A stretch of 64,000 bases of DNA from contig NZ_JYJG01000042.1 in assembly GCF_000955955.1 (NCBI RefSeq), positions 1 through 64,000 on the forward strand. Reading direction: 5' to 3'. Source of the stretch: Lentzea aerocolonigenes (GTDB lineage: Bacteria; Actinomycetota; Actinomycetes; Mycobacteriales; Pseudonocardiaceae). Shown here one piece after another: positions 40,370-50,904 of this stretch (position 1 is the stretch's first letter; each line of letters opens with the position of its first letter). The notes under the pieces were generated by a model. That model worked only from the letters and a program-made list of their open reading frames with translations. It searched no databases and had not been told where the DNA came from. The position numbers and the translations under genes were made by a program.

Positions 40370-41506
40370 CTAGCGCGCGGGCTTCCCAGCACCGCCGCCA
40401 GCCAGCAAACCGGTGAACGAGGCGACGGCAGCGTCCCAGTTGAAGTTCTGCCTGGTGATCTCCCTGAGCTTGGTGGCCTTCGCCGCCCGCTCCGGGTCGC
40501 GCACCGCTGCTTCGAGCGCGTTCGCGAGCGCCGTGACGTCCCGTGCGGGCACCAGCCGTCCCGTGACGCCGTCGGTGATGATCTCCGCCGTGCCGCCCAC
40601 GTCCGTCGCCACGACGTTGCAGCCGATCGCCGCCGCCTCCAGCACGGTCGTCGGCAGGCCCTCGGTCCAGCTCGGGTTCACGAACACCGTGCCGCGCGAC
40701 ATCTCGGCGAGCGCAGTGTCGTGGTCGACGGCGCCGACGAACTCGACGAAGTCCTGGAGGTTCAGGGTTCGCGTCAGGGTCTTGAGCTCGGTCGCGTTCG
40801 GCCCGTCACCGAGCAGCCGCAGCCTGAGCGGGAGACCCCGGCGGTGCACCTCGGCGGTCGCGTTGAGCAGATCCGCGACACCCTTGCCGTTGATCAGCCG
40901 GCCCACGTAGACGACCGTCGGCGGCTCCTCGGCGGGCTGCGCGACCAGGTCGTCCGGCAGCTCGATGCCGCGGTGCAGCACCTTGGCGTCCCGTCCGGCG
41001 AGGTCCTTGACGAACTTCCCGGCGGACCCGGAGACCGACACGATCTCGTCCGCCCACCGCAGCACGGGCTGGCTGGTCAGCGCGTCCACCATGAACGCCA
41101 CGAAGCGCACGAACGCGTTGCCGCTCTGCACCGGACTGGACCCGTGCTCGACGTGCAACCGCCGCAGCTTGGCCCGCTTGGCGAACAACGAGGCCCACAC
41201 GTGCGGCCAGTAGAACCGCGTGTGCGTCATCAGCACGGTGTCCGGCCCGCACTCCGCCCGCAGCCGCTTGGTGAAGCCGGGGTTGGGCAGCGGGTAGTGC
41301 GAGATGATCTCGAACCCGGGCCAGCGCACGACCTTCCACCGGTCACCGAGCTGTTCGGTGCCGGCGGGCGCGCCGATGGCCGAGGTGAAGACCGTGATCC
41401 GCAGGTCGGGATTCGCCTCGAGGAGGCGGCGGTGCAGTTCGTGGGCGTAGGCCTCCACGCCGCCTTTGTGCGGCGGGTAGTAGGCCGGCATGTCGACCAG
41501 GTGCAC
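40370..41506 (-). CDS. Family 4 glycosyltransferase (GT-B fold)
   Basis: A 378-aa retaining glycosyltransferase. The N-terminal acceptor domain starts MPAYYPPHKGGVEAYAHEL. The C-terminal nucleotide-sugar domain has VVYVGRLINGKGVADLL and the EX7E region in PSWTEGLPTTVLEAAAIG. The acceptor is unknown. The GTG start at 41506 has TAGGGT 7 nt upstream (leaderless). It follows the flippase gene by 10 bp and precedes the GT2/DUF2304 pair. Confidence 0.88.
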   Translation of the reverse strand: MHLVDMPAYYPPHKGGVEAYAHELHRRLLEANPDLRITVFTSAIGAPAGTEQLGDRWKVVRWPGFEIISHYPLPNPGFTKRLRAECGPDTVLMTHTRFYWPHVWASLFAKRAKLRRLHVEHGSSPVQSGNAFVRFVAFMVDALTSQPVLRWADEIVSVSGSAGKFVKDLAGRDAKVLHRGIELPDDLVAQPAEEPPTVVYVGRLINGKGVADLLNATAEVHRRGLPLRLRLLGDGPNATELKTLTRTLNLQDFVEFVGAVDHDTALAEMSRGTVFVNPSWTEGLPTTVLEAAAIGCNVVATDVGGTAEIITDGVTGRLVPARDVTALANALEAAVRDPERAAKATKLREITRQNFNWDAAVASFTGLLAGGGAGKPAR

Positions 41507-41516
41507 GGCGCAGACC

Positions 41517-42809
41517 CTAGCTGGCTGATGCGGTGGGTTCGGCCTCGGGCACGGGTTGGTCGCCGTGCCTCAGCACGCCACCCCAGGCCAGCCCCGCGGC
41601 CACCAGCCACGCGACCGTCATGCCCAGCGCCACACCGATCACACCGAGCCACCACCCGAGCGACGCCACCAGGGTCAGCTCCGTCACGAACTGCACGGTG
41701 CGCACCCGCGGGCCCAGCCACGCGCGGCCGCTCGCCTTCGCCGCCACCATCGCGGTCTGGGCGGTGGCCAGCAGGAACGCGTACACGAGCAGCAGCAGGA
41801 CGACCGGGCGCAGGCCGTCCCACGGCGTGCCCAGCGCGGTCGTCATGAGGCCCGACGGCAGGACCAGGGTCAGCAGGGCGGCCATGGCGCTCACGACCGC
41901 CGCCGCTGCGGAGACCAGCATCGGGGCTCGGACGACCTCGCGCGGGGTGCGGCCGGCCAGGTGGGCCAGCAGGGAGTTGCTGATGCCGATGAACAGCACC
42001 GTCAGCGCGGTGACCGGCACCAGCGCCTTGCGGAGCAGACCCAGGCCGTCGAGTCCGGTCACGACCGCCGTCACGCCGAAGGTCGCCCAGGTGCCCGCGG
42101 TCAGGTAGACGGCGTCGATCAGGAACCCCGGCAGCAGCGTGCGCCGCGAGCGCACCCAGTCCTTCACCGCGCCGAACGCGAGCGGCGTGCCCGTGAGCGC
42201 CACCGCGACCAGCGTCAGCGGCACGCAGGCCAGGGCCCACAGCAGGTAGGTGCCGGTTGCGTTCAGCTCGCCGACCAGGATCGTCGTGCCGACCGCCGCC
42301 AGGAAGAGGACCAGCCACGACGCGTCCGTGAACAGCGCGCGCATCGGCTTCTGCTTCGCGTAGTTGACGTACCGCGAGTGGTCCAGCACGGCGGTGAACG
42401 GCGAGGCGAAGGCCTGGATCAGCAGCAGCGTGCGGGCGGGGCCGCTCACGAACAGCGCGACCACCAGGCAGCCGACGCTGATCGCCACACCCACCAGCAG
42501 CGAGGCGGCCGCGGCGCCGCGGACCCCCCGCGTGTCGTTCGAGCTCACCGTCTTGGCCACCAGCAGCGGCTCCGCGCCGATCGCGCGGCCCAGGTACCAC
42601 TGCCCGATCTGCACGATCGCGATCAGCGAGAACACGCCGAACTCGGCATCGGTGGTCACGGGCGCGGCGACCAGTTGCACGGCGAACGTGATCGCGCTGA
42701 ACACCAGCTGGTCCAGCGCGACGGCGGACTGGGAGACCCCCGTCGACACCATGCGCTTGACCGCGCCGAGCCGCGTCTGTCCGGTTGGGGTGGGAGCTGC
42801 CGTGGTCAC
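41517..42809 (-). CDS. Polysaccharide flippase-like (MATE/Wzx superfamily) membrane protein
   Basis: A 430-aa integral membrane protein with about 12-14 helices. Its pattern is that of O-antigen/teichoic-acid flippases (SQSAVALDQLVFSAITFAVQL, then AEFGVFSLIAIVQIG near the N-terminus). It probably moves a lipid-linked glycan across the membrane. GTG start at 42809. Divergent from the GT2 gene at 42862, and the first of four genes including GT4, GT2 and DUF2304. Confidence 0.82.
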   Translation of the reverse strand: MTTAAPTPTGQTRLGAVKRMVSTGVSQSAVALDQLVFSAITFAVQLVAAPVTTDAEFGVFSLIAIVQIGQWYLGRAIGAEPLLVAKTVSSNDTRGVRGAAAASLLVGVAISVGCLVVALFVSGPARTLLLIQAFASPFTAVLDHSRYVNYAKQKPMRALFTDASWLVLFLAAVGTTILVGELNATGTYLLWALACVPLTLVAVALTGTPLAFGAVKDWVRSRRTLLPGFLIDAVYLTAGTWATFGVTAVVTGLDGLGLLRKALVPVTALTVLFIGISNSLLAHLAGRTPREVVRAPMLVSAAAAVVSAMAALLTLVLPSGLMTTALGTPWDGLRPVVLLLLVYAFLLATAQTAMVAAKASGRAWLGPRVRTVQFVTELTLVASLGWWLGVIGVALGMTVAWLVAAGLAWGGVLRHGDQPVPEAEPTASAS

Positions 42810-42861
42810 GGTGGTGGAAGGCCCTCTCGGACGGTTGGGGAAGCTCCCCTACTGTACGACC

Positions 42862-43632
42862 ATGACTTCGCCCGTCTCCGTGGTGATTCCCAGTGCGCCC
42901 AAGAACTCGTTCCTCGAGGAGACGCTGCGCTCGGTGGCCGCGCAGACCCACGAGGAGTGGGAGGTCGTGCTGGTCCTCGACGGCGAGTGCGAGCAGAACC
43001 GCGCCGCGGCCGAGGTGCTCGGCGACCGGGTGCAGGTGCACCTGACGCCCGCGCCCCGCAGCGGCCCCGCGGTCGGCCGCAACATCGGGCTCGAGTCGGC
43101 CAAGCACGACCTGGTGGCGTTCCTCGACGCGGACGACCTGTGCACCCCGGACCGCCTGGCCCGGCAGGTCCAGGTCCTCACCGACCAGCCCGACCTCGGC
43201 CTGGTCGGCGCGTGGGCGCACAAGATCGACCCCGACGGCAACCAGGTCGGCGAGCTGCACTCGGTCACCGGCCGCGCCGAGGTCGCCCGCACGATGCTGC
43301 TGTTCAACCCGCTGATCACGTCGACGATCGTGGTGCGCAAGCAGCTGGCGGCGGAGGTCGGCGGCTTCGACCCGCGCCTGGTCCGGCTGGAGGACTACGA
43401 CCTGTGGCTGCGGCTGCTCGCCAAGGCCGACGGCGACGTGATCGGCGAGGAGCTCCTCGGCTACCGCGTGCACCCCACCCAGTACTCCCGCGGCGGCCTG
43501 CTCGGCCCGGCGACCAAGCTGCTCTACCGCAGCAAGCAGGCCGTGGCGAAGCGGATCGGCGTCAGCGGCGCCGCCACCGCGGCCAAGCACGCGGCGTGGC
43601 TCGGCGTGCAGGTGGCCAACCGCCGCTGGTGA
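42862..43632 (+). CDS. Family 2 glycosyltransferase
   Basis: A 256-aa inverting GT-A enzyme. Motifs are VSVVIPSAPKNSFLEETLRS, VLVLDGECEQN, GRNIGLESAKHDLVAFLDADD (DXD) and FDPRLVRLEDYDLWLRLL with the ED(Y/D) catalytic region. Acceptor unknown. ATG at 42862 has TACTGT 6 nt upstream (leaderless). Convergent with the DUF6541 gene. Confidence 0.88.
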   Translation: MTSPVSVVIPSAPKNSFLEETLRSVAAQTHEEWEVVLVLDGECEQNRAAAEVLGDRVQVHLTPAPRSGPAVGRNIGLESAKHDLVAFLDADDLCTPDRLARQVQVLTDQPDLGLVGAWAHKIDPDGNQVGELHSVTGRAEVARTMLLFNPLITSTIVVRKQLAAEVGGFDPRLVRLEDYDLWLRLLAKADGDVIGEELLGYRVHPTQYSRGGLLGPATKLLYRSKQAVAKRIGVSGAATAAKHAAWLGVQVANRRW

Positions 43633-43641
43633 CCGCGGCTC

Positions 43642-45618
43642 TTACGGCAGCGTCGTGCTCCCGCACCGGTCCAGCCGGTACAGCTTGACCGACCCCTCCT
43701 GCGCCACGAGCTCGAACGCACCGGGCGCCTTGGGCTCCGCGATCCCCGTGTACCACTTCTGCCGCTGGTCCTGAGGCCAGAACGTCTTGTTGCCCAGCAG
43801 CAGGTAGCGCACCCCGACCTTCTTGGCCGCGGCACACACGCGGGGGTCGTTCGCGGCGTTGTCCAGGTTCTTCGACAGGTACTCCTGCTCGGCGCTCCAC
43901 GCGATGTCCGCGTGCGGGTAGAGCGCCTTGCGCTGCACCTCGGCCAGCATCACCGCGCTGCCGTCCCACGGGTTGTTCGCGACCACGGCGTCCTTCGGCA
44001 CGGCGGCGGCCAGCTTCGGCAGGAACGCCTCCTCGGTGTCGTCCACCAGGGTGCCGGCCTTCGGGTCCGCCTTCGTGTAGGTGCCTGCCAGCGCGGCGGC
44101 GTTCGTCTTGGCGTAGAAGCCGCTGGTCAGCGGCAGCAGCACGACCACGACCAGCAACGCCAGCGCGGTCGGGGTGCGCAGCAGCGCGAGCCGGGACGAG
44201 CCGGCCGGGAACAGGCCCGCCACCTTGCCCGCGATCAGCAGCACGGCCAGGACCGCCAGCGGGACGGCCGTGATCGGCAGCATCGCGGCGAGCCGGAACG
44301 AGTCGTTGTACCAATATCCGGTGAACTTCTGGGTGTCCGGCCGGTTGATCGCCGCGGTCAGCACGTAGAGGAACGTCGACGCGGCGGCGGCCGCGATCAG
44401 CCAGCGGTGGTTCACCAGGCGCCACGCGACGACCAGGCCGGCCACGGTGAGGACGGACAGCGCCCACAGCGCGGGGCGGCCGTTCGTCGCGTTCAGCAGG
44501 GCCTCGCCGACGGCGTTGGCGGGGGTCTCGAACGGCGGCCAGTACATCTGCCGCACCTGCCGGAACGCCTCCGCGTGCGCCACGAACCACCACAGCCCGA
44601 ACAGGACCGCAAGGGTGCCGAGAACAGCGACGACACCGCGCCAAGCCTGGCCCTCGCGCCACGTCTTGAGCGCGTAGCGCAGCACCGCGGTGCCGAACGG
44701 GAACACCGCGAGCACCGCGAGGCTGAACACGGCGTTGGGGTGGGCGAACGCGCACGCGACGAGCACCAGCGGGGCGAGCGTGATGGCCCGGCGGAAGCCG
44801 ATCGTGTCGTCCTTGGCGGTCTTCGTCGCGGCGAGCACGGCGGCGAGACCGGAGGGCACGAGCGCGAGGCTCAGCGCGTTCGGCCACAGCACGCCGAAGC
44901 TCAGCAGGCCCCACGGGAACGCGGTGAACGCCACGCTCAACACAGGGGTGATGGCCATCGCCGCGGTGTTGCGGCCGACGACCTGGCGCACCAGCAACGA
45001 CGAGCCGATCGGCCAGATCAGCCCGGCGATCGCCCAGCTCACCATGTTCGTCGCGGTGGCGATGTCGGTGCCGGTGGTCAGCACGACCAGCGACGTCACG
45101 CCGTGCCACCCGGCCGGGTAGAAGCCGGCGGCGGTCGACGGGTTGCCCAGGGAGTTGATCGTCAGCGACGACGCGGAGCCCGACTCGAGGATGTAGCTGA
45201 CGGCGCTGTAGTGGAACATCGCGTCGAAGGTCTGGGACAGCTCGTCGGGCTGCCCGAAGCCGCGGACCACGACGAACCACGCCACGGCCATCGCGGGCAC
45301 GAGCGCCGCGGCGGCGACCAGCAGCGTCCTGGGCGGATCGCTCTGGCGCGGCGGTGCGACCCTGCGCAGCAGCAGCGAGGCGACTACGGCGAGGACCACG
45401 GTGACCGCGGTCACGCCGAGGACGAGCCACACGCTCCACGTCTGACCGGCCTTCTGCCCCACGACGGCCGTGACCGACACGAGCAGGACGCTGAACACCG
45501 GTGCCATGCCGAGCGCGGAGATCCCGCGCAGGCCCACGGCGTACGCGAGCGCCAGCCCCGGGCCGACGAGCCACCCCGCGGCAGCGAGTGCGACGGGGAC
45601 AGCATCCAACCAACTCAT
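43642..45618 (-). CDS. DUF6541 polytopic membrane protein, possible glycosyltransferase
   Basis: A 658-aa protein with about 12 transmembrane helices and a C-terminal extracytoplasmic domain (about 530-658). The motifs GQPDELSQTFDAMFHYSAVSYI and GFYPAGWHGVTSLV, a periplasmic acidic/aromatic loop, suggest a GT-C type enzyme using polyprenyl-phosphate sugars (inference). The location beside glf and glfT2 supports an envelope role. ATG at 45618 is family-like; translation upstream of it is not. Divergent from glf across 228 bp in which no further gene is seen. Confidence 0.8.
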   Translation of the reverse strand: MSWLDAVPVALAAAGWLVGPGLALAYAVGLRGISALGMAPVFSVLLVSVTAVVGQKAGQTWSVWLVLGVTAVTVVLAVVASLLLRRVAPPRQSDPPRTLLVAAAALVPAMAVAWFVVVRGFGQPDELSQTFDAMFHYSAVSYILESGSASSLTINSLGNPSTAAGFYPAGWHGVTSLVVLTTGTDIATATNMVSWAIAGLIWPIGSSLLVRQVVGRNTAAMAITPVLSVAFTAFPWGLLSFGVLWPNALSLALVPSGLAAVLAATKTAKDDTIGFRRAITLAPLVLVACAFAHPNAVFSLAVLAVFPFGTAVLRYALKTWREGQAWRGVVAVLGTLAVLFGLWWFVAHAEAFRQVRQMYWPPFETPANAVGEALLNATNGRPALWALSVLTVAGLVVAWRLVNHRWLIAAAAASTFLYVLTAAINRPDTQKFTGYWYNDSFRLAAMLPITAVPLAVLAVLLIAGKVAGLFPAGSSRLALLRTPTALALLVVVVLLPLTSGFYAKTNAAALAGTYTKADPKAGTLVDDTEEAFLPKLAAAVPKDAVVANNPWDGSAVMLAEVQRKALYPHADIAWSAEQEYLSKNLDNAANDPRVCAAAKKVGVRYLLLGNKTFWPQDQRQKWYTGIAEPKAPGAFELVAQEGSVKLYRLDRCGSTTLP

Positions 45619-45645
45619 CGTCGGGCTACCTCGCAGTGAAGGTGA

Positions 45646-47034
<1,389 letters not shown>

Positions 47035-47040
47035 ATCGCA

Positions 47041-48912
47041 ATGCCGGGCAAGTCCAACCTCGTCGAGCACGAGGCGCCGGAGAAACTCCTGACGCAGCGC
47101 GGCCTGTTCGCAGGTCCGTCGCAGATCGTCTCCGAGGATCTGTACGCCGAGGTCAAGCGCGGCATCGCGGACCGGGAGCGCCACCGCATGGTGGTGCACC
47201 CGAACGCGACCGTCACGATGAACACCTACTTCGGTCGCTTCCCCGCCTCCTACTGGCAGCGGTGGTGCGTGAGCCCCGAGGTCGAGCTCGAGCTCGAGGT
47301 GACGGGCTCCGGCCAGCTGTCGCTCGTCGCCTCGGACTCCGAGGGTGAGACGCGCACGGTCGCTGCGGAGAAGGTCTCGGGGGCGAAGGCGCAGACCGTG
47401 CGCCTGAGCACCAAGATCGACAAGTTCACCGACGGCGGCGGCCTCTGGTTCGACGTGCTGACGGCGGACGACTCGCTCACCGTGGAGAAGGTCCGCTGGA
47501 CGGTCGCGCCGCCGAAGACGGTGCGCCCGACCGCCGTGGTCATCTGCACGTTCAACCGCGTCGACGACTGCCTCAACACGATGGCCGCGCTCGCGTCGGA
47601 CCCGGAGCCGCTCAAGCTGGTCGACACCGTGTACGTCGTCGACCAGGGCTCGGACCCGGTCGAGTCGCGCTCCCGGTTCGCCGAGGTCTCGGCCGCGCTC
47701 GGGGACAAGCTGCGCTACATCCGCCAGCCGAACCTCGGTGGTGCCGGCGGCTTCACCCGCGGCCTGTACGAGGTCACCGAGATCGACCACGCGGAGCACG
47801 CGAACGTCCTGTTCATGGACGACGACGTGCTGTGCGAGCCCGAGATCGTCATCAGGCTCACCGCGTTCGCGAACCGCACGACGCAGCCGACGATCGTCGG
47901 CGGTCAGATGCTCTACCTGCTGCACCCGAACTTCCTGCACGTCGGTGCCGAGTACGCCAACCTCGACACCCTCGCGCCTGGCCAGGTCGTGGACGGCGCG
48001 CTGCACAACGCCGACCTCACCGGCTACGACGAGGAGACGGGCAAGCGCAACGTCCAGGACAAGCGCGTCGACGCCGGCTACAACGGCTGGTGGTCGTGCC
48101 TGATCCCGTCGGAGATCGTGAAGGCGGTCGGCTACCCGCTGCCGCTGTTCTTCCAGTGGGACGACATCGAGTACGGCTACCGGGCTCGTGCGCACGGTTT
48201 CGCCACCGTGTCGCTGCCCGGTGCCGGTGTGTGGCACGCGGACTTCCACTGGAAGGACTGGGACGACTGGCACAGGTACTTCAACCTGCGCAACGCCCTG
48301 ATCACCGCCTCGCTGCACAGCGGCTTCGAGCCGAAGCGCATCGTCAAGGGCATGGCGACGCAGTTCGCCACGTACCTGCTGGGCATGCAGTACGGCCTCG
48401 CCGCCACCCAGCTCAAGGCGATCGAGGACTTCCTCAAGGGTCCTGAGTTCCTCCGCGACGGCGGCGTGCAGGCGGCGGCCGACATCCGCAAGCTGCGCGC
48501 CGAATATCCGGAGACCGTGCGGCACCCCGCGTCGGAGATCCCCGGCTTCAAGCCCGGCGACCTCCCGATGATCGGTGCCGCGCCGACGCCGAAGCTGATC
48601 GCGCCGGTGTTCGCCAAGCGCCTCGTCCACCAGCTGCTCGGCAAGTCCGTGCACCACGTGGGCGCTGTTCCCGCCGGTGACTCGGCGTGGTGGCACGTCT
48701 CGCTGTTCAACACGGCGGTTGTGACCGACGCGTCGCAGGAAGGCGTGCGGATCCGCAAGCGGGACAAGGAGCTCGCCGTCCGGCTCGCCAAGCAGGGCGC
48801 CAAGCTCTTCCGCGAGCTGTACCGCAGGGCTCCCGAGGTGCAGCGCTCCTACAAGGACGCGATGGGCCAGCTCACGAGCCGCGACACCTGGTCGCGGTTG
48901 TACGACCTGTAG
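47041..48912 (+). CDS. glfT2: Galactofuranosyltransferase GlfT2-like
   Basis: Bifunctional beta-1,5/1,6-galactofuranosyltransferase polymerising the galactan of arabinogalactan. It has 623 aa, close to mycobacterial GlfT2. An N-terminal beta-sandwich (about 1-155) precedes a GT-A domain with the DDD metal motif (260-262), QPNLGGAGGFTRG (229-241), NGWW (349-352), WDDIEY (373-378, catalytic Asp) and His399 in VWHADF. A helical C-terminal domain follows. Starts 6 bp after glf. Confidence 0.94.
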   Translation: MPGKSNLVEHEAPEKLLTQRGLFAGPSQIVSEDLYAEVKRGIADRERHRMVVHPNATVTMNTYFGRFPASYWQRWCVSPEVELELEVTGSGQLSLVASDSEGETRTVAAEKVSGAKAQTVRLSTKIDKFTDGGGLWFDVLTADDSLTVEKVRWTVAPPKTVRPTAVVICTFNRVDDCLNTMAALASDPEPLKLVDTVYVVDQGSDPVESRSRFAEVSAALGDKLRYIRQPNLGGAGGFTRGLYEVTEIDHAEHANVLFMDDDVLCEPEIVIRLTAFANRTTQPTIVGGQMLYLLHPNFLHVGAEYANLDTLAPGQVVDGALHNADLTGYDEETGKRNVQDKRVDAGYNGWWSCLIPSEIVKAVGYPLPLFFQWDDIEYGYRARAHGFATVSLPGAGVWHADFHWKDWDDWHRYFNLRNALITASLHSGFEPKRIVKGMATQFATYLLGMQYGLAATQLKAIEDFLKGPEFLRDGGVQAAADIRKLRAEYPETVRHPASEIPGFKPGDLPMIGAAPTPKLIAPVFAKRLVHQLLGKSVHHVGAVPAGDSAWWHVSLFNTAVVTDASQEGVRIRKRDKELAVRLAKQGAKLFRELYRRAPEVQRSYKDAMGQLTSRDTWSRLYDL

Positions 48913-48932
48913 GCACCGAAAACGCTTCGCAC

Positions 48933-48960
48933 GGGCGGTCCGGAATCATCCGGGCCGCCC
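48933..48960 (+). terminator. Hairpin between the two glfT2 paralogues
   Basis: GGGCGGTCCGGA (48933-48944) pairs with TCCGGGCCGCCC (48949-48960) with one G-U pair and a 4-nt loop. There is no U-tract, so it may attenuate or stabilise the transcript rather than end it. Confidence 0.45.
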
Positions 48961-48985
48961 GACGACTTTGACAGGGGAACGGTCA

Positions 48986-50848
48986 GTGGACCAGAACTGC
49001 GTGCTGCAGAGGGTCATCCTGCCCAGGGACGAAGATCCGCTCGACGTCAGGCCGCTCTACCTGGACGAGCCGGACACCGTGCACTGCCACGTGGCGTCGC
49101 GTCGCAGCACCACGGTTCCCCCGTCCGCGAAGGTCTCCTTCGCCACCTACTTCAACGCCTTCCCGGCCTCCTACTGGAAGCGCTGGACGACCGTCGACGA
49201 GACGGTGCTGCGGATGTCGTTGCGCGGCAGCGGCCGCGTCGACGTGTACCGCTCCCGCCCGTCCGGCGAGATCATCCACGTCGAGGGCCACTACGTCCGG
49301 TCCGACGGCGAGTGGACCGACCTCGAGCTCGCGGTGTCGCTCAAGCCGTTCGAGGACGGCGGCTGGATCTGGTTCGACGTCTTCACCGACGAGTCGCCGC
49401 TGGAGATCCGCGAGGCGGCGTGGACCGCGCGTCAGCCGCTCCCGGAGCAGACGGTCGCCATCGGCATGACGACGATGCGCCCGGTCGACGCGATCATCGC
49501 GCTGCGCACGCTCGGCGAGGACCCGGCGGTCCTGTCGGTCGTGAAGAAGGTGTTCGTCGCCGACCAGGGGCCGGTGAAGGTTCGCGACACCAAGGGTTTC
49601 GCGGAGGCGGCCGCGGTTCTCGGGGATCGGCTCGAGGTCATCGAGCAGGACAACCTCGGCGGTGCCGGTGGCTTCACCCGCGGCATGTTCGAGGCGATCG
49701 AGCACACCGACGTCGACCAGATCATGTTGATGGACGACGACATCCGGCTGGAGCCGGACGCGATCCTGCGCTCCAACGCGTTCGCCCGTGCCGCCGCAGA
49801 GCCGGTGATCGTGGGCAGCCACATGCTGAGCCTGCACTCGCGCGCCAAGCTCCACAGCAGCGCGGAGATCGTCGACCTCAACACGTGCTTCTGGCGTCCT
49901 GCTCCCGGTGCGGTGACCGACCACGACTTCGCCCAGGAGTCGTTGCGGGAGACCGAGGAACTGCACCAGCGGGTCAACGCGACCTACAACGGCTGGTGGA
50001 TGTGCCTCTTCCCGCGCGAGGTCGTGCGCAGGACCGGCTACCCGCTGCCGCTGTTCATCAAGTGGGACGACGCCGAGTACTCGTTGCGGGCGTTGGAGAA
50101 GGGCTTCCCGACGGTCTCGCTGCCGGGCTCCGCGGTGTGGCACATGCCGTGGACCAGCAAGAACGACGCGACGGACTGGCAGGCGTACTTCCACACGCGC
50201 AACCGGCTGATCCTCGCCGCGCTGCACAGCCCGTACGACGTCAAGAACGGCATCGTGAAGCACGGCCTGAAGCTGACGCTGCGGCACCTGCTGTCGATGG
50301 AGTACTCGACGGTCGCGTTGCAGCAGAAGGCGATCGAGGACTTCCTGGCCGGGCCGTCGTCGCTCTTCGACTCGTTGCGCTCGGCGTTGCCCTCCGTGCG
50401 CGAGCTGCGGGCGGAGTACAGCGACGCCCAGACCCAGCCGTCGGCCCGCGAGTTCCCGCCGCCGACCTTCGACCAGGTGCGGGCGGAGGCGCTGCTGGTG
50501 CCGTCGACGTCGAAGATCACCACGGCCAAGCGTGCCGCGAAGTCGTTGCTGCACAACTTCCGCGAGCCCGCGCCGGACGCCGCGGGCAGGCCGCAGATGA
50601 ACGTGCCCGCGTTGAGCGCCAGGTGGTTCCTGCTGGGCAACCTGGACAGCGCGACGGTGTCCACCGCGGACGGCACGGCGGTGGCGTTCTACAAGCGCGA
50701 CCCGAAGGAGTTCCGCGCACTCGCCAAGCGGGCGGCGCGCAACTACCGCCGCCTCGGGCAGGAGTGGGACCAGCTCAAGAAGGTCTACCGCAACGCGCTG
50801 CCGGAGCTCACGTCCACCGAGTCGTGGCGCAAGGTCTTCGAAGGCTGA
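48986..50848 (+). CDS. Second GlfT2-like galactofuranosyltransferase
   Basis: A 620-aa paralogue of the preceding gene with the same beta-sandwich, GT-A and helical layout. The catalytic set is kept: DDD at 250-252, QDNLGGAGGFTRG, NGWWMC, KWDDAEY (Asp361/362) and His386 in VWHMPW, so it is probably active. Sequence divergence is substantial, for example in the 150-200 and C-terminal regions, which suggests a different linkage or acceptor. GTG start with AGGGG 8 nt upstream. Mycobacteria have one GlfT2 here. Confidence 0.9.
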   Translation: MDQNCVLQRVILPRDEDPLDVRPLYLDEPDTVHCHVASRRSTTVPPSAKVSFATYFNAFPASYWKRWTTVDETVLRMSLRGSGRVDVYRSRPSGEIIHVEGHYVRSDGEWTDLELAVSLKPFEDGGWIWFDVFTDESPLEIREAAWTARQPLPEQTVAIGMTTMRPVDAIIALRTLGEDPAVLSVVKKVFVADQGPVKVRDTKGFAEAAAVLGDRLEVIEQDNLGGAGGFTRGMFEAIEHTDVDQIMLMDDDIRLEPDAILRSNAFARAAAEPVIVGSHMLSLHSRAKLHSSAEIVDLNTCFWRPAPGAVTDHDFAQESLRETEELHQRVNATYNGWWMCLFPREVVRRTGYPLPLFIKWDDAEYSLRALEKGFPTVSLPGSAVWHMPWTSKNDATDWQAYFHTRNRLILAALHSPYDVKNGIVKHGLKLTLRHLLSMEYSTVALQQKAIEDFLAGPSSLFDSLRSALPSVRELRAEYSDAQTQPSAREFPPPTFDQVRAEALLVPSTSKITTAKRAAKSLLHNFREPAPDAAGRPQMNVPALSARWFLLGNLDSATVSTADGTAVAFYKRDPKEFRALAKRAARNYRRLGQEWDQLKKVYRNALPELTSTESWRKVFEG

Positions 50849-50863
50849 TCAGAGCCTGAGGAC

Positions 50864-50899
50864 AAAGCAGGCCCTGCCGACCGGCGGGGCCTGCTTTTT
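50864..50899 (+). terminator. Rho-independent terminator after the glf operon
   Basis: AAAGCAGGCCC (50864-50874) pairs with GGGCCTGCTTT (50887-50897), followed by further Ts on the plus strand. The A-rich left arm also gives Ts on the minus strand, so it can serve the convergent ABC-transporter operon. Confidence 0.9.
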
Positions 50900-50904
50900 G
50901 CGCT

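Noticed and set aside
41230..43590. Long minus-strand frame across the flippase and GT2 genes
   Set aside because: Antisense or out-of-frame to well-supported genes; no motif of its own.
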